Shown piece after piece: positions 55,444 through 61,594 of a stretch of 64,000 nucleotides of DNA. This DNA comes from Pseudoxanthomonas suwonensis 11-1 (lineage in GTDB: Bacteria > Pseudomonadota > Gammaproteobacteria > Xanthomonadales > Xanthomonadaceae), in NCBI RefSeq assembly GCF_000185965.1, contig NC_014924.1:2728001-2792000 (forward strand). The letters are read 5' to 3'. The notes beneath the pieces were generated by a model, which worked only from the letters and a program-made list of their open reading frames with translations, ran no database searches and was not told the origin of the DNA. Both the position numbers and the translations under genes were made by a program. Numbering within the stretch: position 1 is the stretch's first letter; each line of letters starts with the position of its first letter.

Positions 55444-56198
55444 TCTCCAGGCTTTCGCGCTGGCTGCGCATCGGCGCGGCACCCATCGACGACGACCTCT
55501 GGCAGCAGGCCTGCCAGGCCCTGCCGTGGGCACGCAGGCTCGACGACGCGCGCCTGGCCCGGCTGCGCGGACTGGCCGCGCGTTTCCTGCACGAGAAGAC
55601 CATCACCCCGCTGGGCGGGCTGGAGCTGGCGGACGGCGACCGGGTGCTGCTGGCGGCGCTGTGCTGCCTGCCGCTGCTGGAGTTCGGCGAGCAGGGCCTG
55701 CGCGGCTGGTCGCAGCTGCTCGTCTATCCCGACGCGTTCCGCGTGCGCCGCAGCCACGTGGATGCCGCCGGCGTGCTGCACGAATGGGACGACGAGCTGG
55801 CCGGCGAGGCCTGGGACCACGGCCCGCTGGTGCTGTCCTGGGCCGACGTCCGCGCCGACCTCGAGGAGCCGGACGCCGGCTACTGCGTGGCCGTGCACGA
55901 GATGGCGCACAAGCTGGACGTGCTCGACGGCGAACTGGACGGCACCCCGCCCCTGCCCGGCGCCTGGCACCGGCAGTGGGCACGCGATTTCCAGCGCGCG
56001 TACGACGCCTTCTGCGCGCAGGTAGACGCCGGCGCCGAAACCGCGATCGATCCCTACGCGGCCGAGGCACCGGAAGAGTTCTTCGCGGTGGCCACCGAGT
56101 ACCACTTCTCCGCGCCCGCGCTGCTCGAGGAAGAGATGCCGGAAGTGGCGGCGCACCTGGCCCGCTTCTACGGCCCCTCGCCCCTGCGCACCGCGTAG
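55440..56198 (+). CDS. mtfA: MtfA-like M90 zinc peptidase, non-canonical start
   Basis: About 252 aa of the MtfA (DUF980/peptidase M90) family: N-terminal ISRLSRWLRIGAAPIDDDLW, catalytic HExxH in VAVHEMAHKLDVLDG with further Glu in APEEFFAVATEYHF. E. coli MtfA acts on the glucose repressor Mlc. The frame has no ATG, GTG or TTG near the expected N-terminus. A CTG at 55440 overlaps the upstream stop (CTGA), so a coupled CTG start is proposed; the true start could differ. The IS element lies seven bases after its stop. Confidence 0.82.
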   Translation: MISRLSRWLRIGAAPIDDDLWQQACQALPWARRLDDARLARLRGLAARFLHEKTITPLGGLELADGDRVLLAALCCLPLLEFGEQGLRGWSQLLVYPDAFRVRRSHVDAAGVLHEWDDELAGEAWDHGPLVLSWADVRADLEEPDAGYCVAVHEMAHKLDVLDGELDGTPPLPGAWHRQWARDFQRAYDAFCAQVDAGAETAIDPYAAEAPEEFFAVATEYHFSAPALLEEEMPEVAAHLARFYGPSPLRTA

Positions 56199-56205
56199 CC
56201 CCTAA

Positions 56206-57528
56206 CAGCTTGTTGAAATTCTCCCGCGCCAGAGCTTGCTTTCAAGCCCTCTGTTTGCGATATCGACCTCAGCCATAGTGGAGGGCGTGGGATGCGCGGT
56301 GCAGACGTCACTCAGGAATCGTTGTTCACGGTCGCCAAGCTCGCCGACTTCGTCCCGGCGGACCATCCGCTCCGATCCATTCGGGAGCTGGCCGATGAGG
56401 CGCTCAGGCGCATGAGCGGCCTGTTTTCGGCGCTGTACGCCGATACCGGCCGCGCCTCCATCGCGCCGGAGAAACTGATGCGGGCGCAGCTGCTGCAGCT
56501 GTTCTACTCGATCCGGAGCGAGCGGATGCTGATGGAGCAGCTCCACTACAACCTGCTGTTCCGCTGGTTCGTCGGTATCGCGATCGACGAGCCGGTCTGG
56601 GATCACTCCGTGTTCTCGAAGAACCGGGATCGCTTGAACGGAAACGAGGTGGCGAGCGAGTTTCTGGCCGAGGTGGTGCGGTTGGCGGAAAAGCGGGGCC
56701 TGATGTCGGACGAGCATTTCTCGGTCGACGGCACGCTGCTGCAGGCGTGGGCCTCGCACAAGAGCTTCCGTCCCAAGGATGGGACGCCGAAGGACCCACC
56801 GGGTGGTGGGCATCGCAACGCCCAGCCTGATTTCAAGGGTCAGAAGCGTCGCAACGACACGCACGAATCGGCCAGCGATCCGGACGCCAGGCTTTACCGC
56901 AAGGGCAATACCGGGGCGCAGCTGAGCTACCAGGCCCATGTGCTCATGGAGCATCGCAGCGGCCTGGTGCGTGCAGCGTGTGTCACGCAGGCCAGCGGCC
57001 ATGGTGAGCGTGACGCGGCGTTGGCGATGCTTGGTTCGCTGCGCGGCCGACGACGGCGCACGCTGGCCGCGGACAAGGGGTACGACACGGCGGACTTCGT
57101 CGCGGGCTGTCGGGCCATGGGTATCACCCCGCACGTTGCGCAGAACACCTCGCACCGCCGCAGCGCCATCGATGGCCGCACTACCCGACACGCCGGGTAT
57201 GCGATCAGCCTGCGGACGCGCGCCTGGATCGAAACGCACTTCGGATGGCTCAAGGCGGCTGCCGGAATGCGTCAGGTCAAGCAGCGCGGCCTTACGAAGG
57301 TCGAGGCGCTGTTTCAGCTGGCGATGGCGGCGAGCAACCTCGTCCGCCTGCCGAAGCTGATCGCCGCGGGGGCCGCGTGATGGCGGCCCCGGCGGGGAAG
57401 GTGCGCCTGGAAGCCCGAAAGCGGGCTTGTTTCAGAGCGCGGGACGCGCTTGCGGAGCGCTTGAGCAGCGAGAAATCCGCGCTGCCGACCGAGTCGGGGG
57501 CTTCGCCGGGTCGAATTTCAACAGGCTG
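56206..57528 (+). mobile_element. IS5-family insertion sequence, complete, 1323 bp
   Basis: The ends are inverted repeats: left CAGCTTGTTGAAATTC (56206-56221) and right, reverse-complemented, CAGCCTGTTGAAATTC (57513-57528), one mismatch in 16. Both ends are bordered by CTAA (56202-56205 and 57529-57532), the 4-bp YTAR target duplication of IS5-type elements. One intact transposase lies inside. The clean duplication suggests a recent insertion, just after mtfA and not interrupting a gene. Confidence 0.93.
56292..57380 (+). CDS. IS5-family DDE transposase
   Basis: A 362-aa transposase with the N-terminal DUF772-type region (SLFTVAKLADFVPADHPLRS) and a DDE nuclease core: Asp146 in FSVDGTLLQAW, Asp261 in LAADKGYDT and Glu314 in WIETHFGWLK, with the basic Y(2)R-like RTRAWIETHFGWLKAAAGMR context. 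All three catalytic residues are present and the frame is intact, so the element looks active. Base composition is somewhat lower in GC than the neighbours. Confidence 0.94.
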   Translation: MRGADVTQESLFTVAKLADFVPADHPLRSIRELADEALRRMSGLFSALYADTGRASIAPEKLMRAQLLQLFYSIRSERMLMEQLHYNLLFRWFVGIAIDEPVWDHSVFSKNRDRLNGNEVASEFLAEVVRLAEKRGLMSDEHFSVDGTLLQAWASHKSFRPKDGTPKDPPGGGHRNAQPDFKGQKRRNDTHESASDPDARLYRKGNTGAQLSYQAHVLMEHRSGLVRAACVTQASGHGERDAALAMLGSLRGRRRRTLAADKGYDTADFVAGCRAMGITPHVAQNTSHRRSAIDGRTTRHAGYAISLRTRAWIETHFGWLKAAAGMRQVKQRGLTKVEALFQLAMAASNLVRLPKLIAAGAA

Positions 57529-57570
57529 CTAAGCCCGCAAAGCGAAGCGCATCCGGGCCACGCGCTTACG

Positions 57571-57619
57571 AATCCCGAATCCCGAATCCCGAATCCCGAA
57601 TCACCAATCCCGAATCCCG
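57571..57619. repeat. heptad repeat array (AATCCCG), seven units
   Basis: Seven consecutive 7-mers: four AATCCCG, one AATCACC and two AATCCCG, ending four bases before the stop of the sensor kinase gene. Same family as the array at 12927. It lies 38 bases beyond the right target duplication of the IS and probably belonged to the original intergenic space. Confidence 0.9.
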
Positions 57620-57623
57620 GCCG

Positions 57624-59048
57624 TCAAAGCCCCGGCGGCAGCGTCACTTCGAACCGGGCGCCGCCCAGTTCCTGGGAACGGGTGACCTGCAGCTCGCCGC
57701 GGTAGTCGCGTACCAGGTCCTGCACGATGGACAGGCCGATGCCGTGGCCCTGCACCCGCTCGTCGCCGCGCACGCCACGCTGCAGCACCTTGGCCACGTC
57801 CTCCGGGGCGATGCCGGGACCGTCGTCGTCCACCGCCAGCAGCAGGCCGGCACGGCGGTTGGGCGAGGTCACAGGGCCCGGGCGCGCGGTCAGCACCACG
57901 CGGTGCTTGGCCCACTTGAAGGCGTTCTCCAGCAGGTTGCCCAGCAGCTCCTGCAGGTCGCCGGCCTCGCCGTAGAAGCGGGCGTCGGCGGCGATGTCGA
58001 ACTCGCACAGCACGCCCTTGCGCGTGTAGACCTTCTCCAGCCCGCGCACGATCTCCTCGGCGGTGGACTCGATCGGCACCGGTGCCGAGAACAGCTTGTG
58101 GCCACCGGAGGCGGCGCGCGCCAGCTGGTAGGAGACCAGGTCGTTCATGCGCCGCAGCTGGGTATCCAGTTCCTGGCGCAGTGGCGTGTCCGCGGCACCG
58201 GAGTCGAGCTGGGTACGCAGCACCGCCAGCGGGGTCTTCAGGCTGTGGGCCAGGTCGGCCAGGGTGTTGCGCTGGCGCTCGAGGTTCTCGCGCTCCGAAT
58301 CGATCAGCGCGTTGATGCTCTCGGTCAGCGGTTCCAGCTCGCGCGGGTGGTGGCCGCTCATGCGCTGCAGCTGGCCGCGCTGGACCCTGGTCAGCTCGGT
58401 GATCACCCGCTGCAGCGGGCGCAGGCTCCACTGCAGGATCACCGCCTGCAGCAGCAGCAGGATCAGGCCGGCGCTGCCGAGGTTCATCCACAGCGCGCCG
58501 CGGAACACGCGGACCTGGGCATCCAGGGTCTGCGTGTCCTCCATGACGTAGATGGTGTACGGGAATTCGGCGTCCGGCCCGCGCTCGCCCCAGACCAGGC
58601 CGATGCCGTAGCGGTAGACCTCGCCGCGGCTGCCGTCGATCTGGGTGACCGGCAGCGGCCCCTCGAAGCGTTCCTCGCGCGGGTTGAGGGTGGCCTCGCC
58701 CTCCGGCAGCAGCGGGCCCTCGGCCGACATCGAGGCCCAGCGCCCGTCAGGCAGCACGACCTCGGCGTAGAGGCCGCTGCCGGGGCGGTGGAAACGGGGA
58801 TCGGGGCCGACCTCGGGGGTGTACAGCGAACCGTCGCGGCCGAAATCGATGTTGTCCGCGTACGCCATGGCGTAGGCCTTCAGCCGCTGGCGCAGGTTGT
58901 TCTGCGCGGTCTCGGCGAAGGAGCGGTCCAGGGCGACGCCGGCCAGCATCAGGAATGCGACCAGGCCGATGGAGGCCGCCATCAGCTGGCGGGCCTTCAG
59001 CGATCGCGGCCGCCAGGGGCGGAACCGGGGCCTGTTGCTCCCTTCCAC
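57624..59048 (-). CDS. phoQ: PhoQ-like sensor histidine kinase
   Basis: A 474-aa membrane kinase: membrane segments at about 24-41 and 188-208 flank a periplasmic domain of about 145 residues. The dimerisation helix has phospho-acceptor His268 in LADLAHSLKTPLAVL, and the ATPase domain has NLLENAFKWAKH, DDDGPGIAPEDV and GHGIGLSIVQDLVRDY. The H-box form and the partner regulator are those of PhoPQ, which senses Mg2+, pH or antimicrobial peptides; the ligand here is not determined. It lies 19 bases after phoP. Confidence 0.88.
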   Translation of the reverse strand: MEGSNRPRFRPWRPRSLKARQLMAASIGLVAFLMLAGVALDRSFAETAQNNLRQRLKAYAMAYADNIDFGRDGSLYTPEVGPDPRFHRPGSGLYAEVVLPDGRWASMSAEGPLLPEGEATLNPREERFEGPLPVTQIDGSRGEVYRYGIGLVWGERGPDAEFPYTIYVMEDTQTLDAQVRVFRGALWMNLGSAGLILLLLQAVILQWSLRPLQRVITELTRVQRGQLQRMSGHHPRELEPLTESINALIDSERENLERQRNTLADLAHSLKTPLAVLRTQLDSGAADTPLRQELDTQLRRMNDLVSYQLARAASGGHKLFSAPVPIESTAEEIVRGLEKVYTRKGVLCEFDIAADARFYGEAGDLQELLGNLLENAFKWAKHRVVLTARPGPVTSPNRRAGLLLAVDDDGPGIAPEDVAKVLQRGVRGDERVQGHGIGLSIVQDLVRDYRGELQVTRSQELGGARFEVTLPPGL

Positions 59049-59067
59049 GAGACCCCGCTAGCGCGGC

Positions 59068-59751
59068 TCAGCCGTCGGTGCGCGGGATCGCGAAGCGGTA
59101 GCCGCGGCCACGCACGGTCTCGATCGGCTTGAGCTCGCCTTCCGGATCCAGCTTCTTGCGCAGGCGGCCGATGAAGACCTCGAGCACGTTGGAGTCGCGG
59201 TCGAAGTCCTGCTGGTAGATGTGCTCGGTGAGGTCGGCCTTCGAGACCAGCTCGCCGGCGTGCATCATCAGGTACTCGAGGACCTTGTACTCGTAGCTGG
59301 TCAGGTCGACGTTGCTGCCGCTGACGGTGACCGTCTGCGCGGCGAGGTCCAGCGCGACCGGGCCGCACTCCAGCACCGGCTTGCTCCAGCCCGCGGCGCG
59401 GCGCACCAGCGCGTTCAGGCGCGCCAGCAGCTCTTCGACGTGGAACGGCTTGACCAGGTAGTCGTCGGCGCCCTGCTTGAGGCCCTCGACCTTGTCCTGC
59501 CAGCTCGAGCGGGCGGTGAGGATCAGCACCGGGAAGTTCTTGCCCTCGTCGCGCAGCGCCTTGATCAGCTCCATGCCCGACATCTTGGGCAGGCCCAGGT
59601 CAATGATCGCCACGTCGAACGGGACCTCGCGTCCCATGTAGAGGCCTTCCTCGCCATCCTGCGCGGCATCAACCGCGAAGCCCTCGCGCTTGAGGCGGGC
59701 GGCGAGGGTCTCCCGCAGCGGGGCCTCGTCTTCGACCAGAAGGATTCGCAT
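59068..59751 (-). CDS. phoP: PhoP-like OmpR-family response regulator
   Basis: A 227-aa regulator: receiver domain with acidic Glu7/Asp8, phospho-acceptor Asp51 (IIDLGLPKMSG), Thr79 and Lys101; a C-terminal winged helix with LTSYEYKVLEYLMMH, the recognition helix SNVLEVFIGRLRKKL and the wing ETVRGRGYRFAI. It is followed by its kinase and preceded, 65 bases upstream, by a small secreted protein gene on the same strand. Confidence 0.93.
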   Translation of the reverse strand: MRILLVEDEAPLRETLAARLKREGFAVDAAQDGEEGLYMGREVPFDVAIIDLGLPKMSGMELIKALRDEGKNFPVLILTARSSWQDKVEGLKQGADDYLVKPFHVEELLARLNALVRRAAGWSKPVLECGPVALDLAAQTVTVSGSNVDLTSYEYKVLEYLMMHAGELVSKADLTEHIYQQDFDRDSNVLEVFIGRLRKKLDPEGELKPIETVRGRGYRFAIPRTDG

Positions 59752-59816
59752 GCACTCTCCCTGAGTTGCAGTCAGTAGGTTGCCGGCAGCTGCCGGCTCC
59801 CCATGGTCCAGCGGTT

Positions 59817-60230
59817 TTAGTGATCGTCGCGTCGCGACGACCTGCGGCTGCGTTCGCCAGGACCGGGGTCATCCATATAGCGGACCCGGCCGCGATCGTC
59901 CATGTACTTCACGCGGGTGATGTTGCGGCCCTCGTACGGGACCAGCTCGGCGCCGAGGATCTGGCCGCCGGTGGAACGCTGCACCCAGCGCACCGCCTCG
60001 GAAACGCTGCGACGCGATTGGCGCGCCTCCGCGTTGGCATGGGGCTCGCGCGACACCGGCCGCTCGCCATGGGGCGCGGGCCGTTCGCCGCGGGGGACCG
60101 GACGTTCGCCACGGGGCGGGCCGCCGCGCTCGCCGATTCCCGGCCCGGCCACGGTCGGCTGGGCAGCTGCCAGGACCGGCAGGCCAGCCAGCAGGAGGAC
60201 GGTGAGGAGACGGCGCGAGGCAGACATCAT
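59817..60230 (-). CDS. PepSY-like small periplasmic protein with GERP repeats
   Basis: A 137-aa protein: signal peptide (MMSASRRLLTVLLLAGLPVL, cleavage near AAAQ), then a low-complexity stretch with five GER(P/G)-type repeats (GERPVPRGERPAPHGERPVS), and a C-terminal PepSY-like segment, ILGAELVPYEGRNITRVKYM. Such proteins can inhibit peptidases or modulate sensors. Its position before phoP-phoQ suggests a link to signal input, which is inference. AGGA precedes the start. Confidence 0.75.
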   Translation of the reverse strand: MMSASRRLLTVLLLAGLPVLAAAQPTVAGPGIGERGGPPRGERPVPRGERPAPHGERPVSREPHANAEARQSRRSVSEAVRWVQRSTGGQILGAELVPYEGRNITRVKYMDDRGRVRYMDDPGPGERSRRSSRRDDH

Positions 60231-60427
60231 TGCAATCCTAACGAACGGCGCGGGTCTTTCATACGGCCTGCACACGCGGGACTGCATGTGCGGCCAAGGC
60301 CCTTGGCTGGACTGGCATGGTCGTTAGAAGGCGGTGAATCCGGTCTGAACTTATCCACACCCTCGGCGGGCGCCGTTCAGCCACGAAAACCACTGGTTTT
60401 CAGGCCTCCGCGGGAAACGGACCCCGA

Positions 60428-61441
60428 TCAGCCGGCGGCCAGCGCCCCGGCGGTGGCGTCCAGGGCCTGCTCGACCAGGTCCCAGCCGGCGCCCGGGCGG
60501 TGGGCGCCCTCGCTGAGCACCTGGCGGAACAGGCGCCCGCCCGGCTGGCCGTGGAACAGGCCCAGGACGTGGCGGGTGATGTGCTTGAGCGCCAGCCCGG
60601 AGGCCAGCTGCGCCTCCACGTAGGGGCGCAGCCGGCGCAGCAGGCTTGCCCGGTCGGCCAGCTCGCCGCCGTACAGGGCCACGTCCAGGCGGTGCAGCAG
60701 GTAGGGGTCGTGGTAGGCCGCGCGGCCCAGCATCACCCCGTCCACGTGGGCCAGCTGCTCGTGGACCTGGGCCTCGGATGCAATCCCGCCGTTGACCAGG
60801 ATCTCCAGCCCCGGGCGCTCGCGCTTGAGCCGCCAGGCCCAGTCGTAGCGCAGCGGCGGGACCTCGCGGTTCTCCTTGGGCGAGAGCCCCTGCAGCCAGG
60901 CGTTGCGGGCGTGGACCACGAAAGTCCGGCAGCCGGCGGCGGCGACCGCGTCGATGAAGGCCGCGAAGCGCTCGTACTCGTGGTCCTCGTCCACGCCCAG
61001 GCGGCATTTCACCGTGACCGGGACATTGCGGCCGCTGGCCGCGGCGCCCTCGATCATCGCCGCCACGCACTCGGCCACCAGGCTCGGCTCGCGCATCAGG
61101 CAGGCACCAAAGCGCCCCGCCTGGACCCGGTCCGAGGGGCAGCCGCAGTTGAGGTTGACCTCGTCGTAGCCCCACTCGGCGCCGATGCGGGTGGCATTGG
61201 CCAGCGCCCCGGGCTCGCTGCCGCCCAGCTGCAGGGCGACCGGGTGCTCGACCGGATCGAAGCCCAGCAGCCGCCCGCGGTCGCCCAGGACCACGGCGTT
61301 GGCGTGGACCATCTCCGTGTACAGCCTCGCATGCGGCGCCAGCAGGCGGTGGAACACCCGGCAGTGGCGGTCCGTCCAGTCCATCATCGGGGCGACGGAC
61401 AGGCGGGCGGAGGCGGCGTAGGAGGCGGGGACGGCAGGCAT
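60428..61441 (-). CDS. dusA: tRNA-dihydrouridine(20/20a) synthase DusA
   Basis: A 337-aa FMN enzyme reducing uridines in the tRNA D loop. SVAPMMDWTDRHCRVFHRLL at the N-terminus, the catalytic Cys101 in NLNCGCPSDRVQ, VKCRLGVDE, VHARNAWLQGLSPKENRE and the FMN-binding VNGGI and GVMLGRAAYHDPYLL. DusA-specific features are the GLSPKENREVPPL sequence and overall length. Start MPAVPASYAASARLSVAPMM at 61441; longer in-frame alternatives upstream add an unlikely Pro/Gly-rich extension. Confidence 0.95.
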   Translation of the reverse strand: MPAVPASYAASARLSVAPMMDWTDRHCRVFHRLLAPHARLYTEMVHANAVVLGDRGRLLGFDPVEHPVALQLGGSEPGALANATRIGAEWGYDEVNLNCGCPSDRVQAGRFGACLMREPSLVAECVAAMIEGAAASGRNVPVTVKCRLGVDEDHEYERFAAFIDAVAAAGCRTFVVHARNAWLQGLSPKENREVPPLRYDWAWRLKRERPGLEILVNGGIASEAQVHEQLAHVDGVMLGRAAYHDPYLLHRLDVALYGGELADRASLLRRLRPYVEAQLASGLALKHITRHVLGLFHGQPGGRLFRQVLSEGAHRPGAGWDLVEQALDATAGALAAG

Positions 61442-61531
61442 GGCAAGAACCGGCGGGGGGCGGGGATTGTCCCCCATCCCCCGCGGCTTGCCCAACCGGA
61501 TGGCTGAACGGCGCCGGCGTCGACAGTCGCC

Positions 61532-61572
61532 CCCGCACCCGGCCGGCCCACGGAATACCGGCCGGGTGCGGG
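61532..61572. terminator. 15-bp perfect hairpin downstream of the TonB receptor gene
   Basis: CCCGCACCCGGCCGG (61532-61546) and CCGGCCGGGTGCGGG (61558-61572) pair perfectly around an 11-base loop, 22 bases after the receptor stop. No T tract follows on either strand, but the stem is strong enough to end or protect the transcript. Confidence 0.5.
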
Positions 61573-61594
61573 ACCGCGCTGCCCACCCTGCCCG

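Noticed and set aside
56199-57623. Genomic island or prophage around the IS element
   Set aside because: Only one IS is present; flanking genes are ordinary chromosomal genes and no integrase, tRNA junction or phage gene is nearby.
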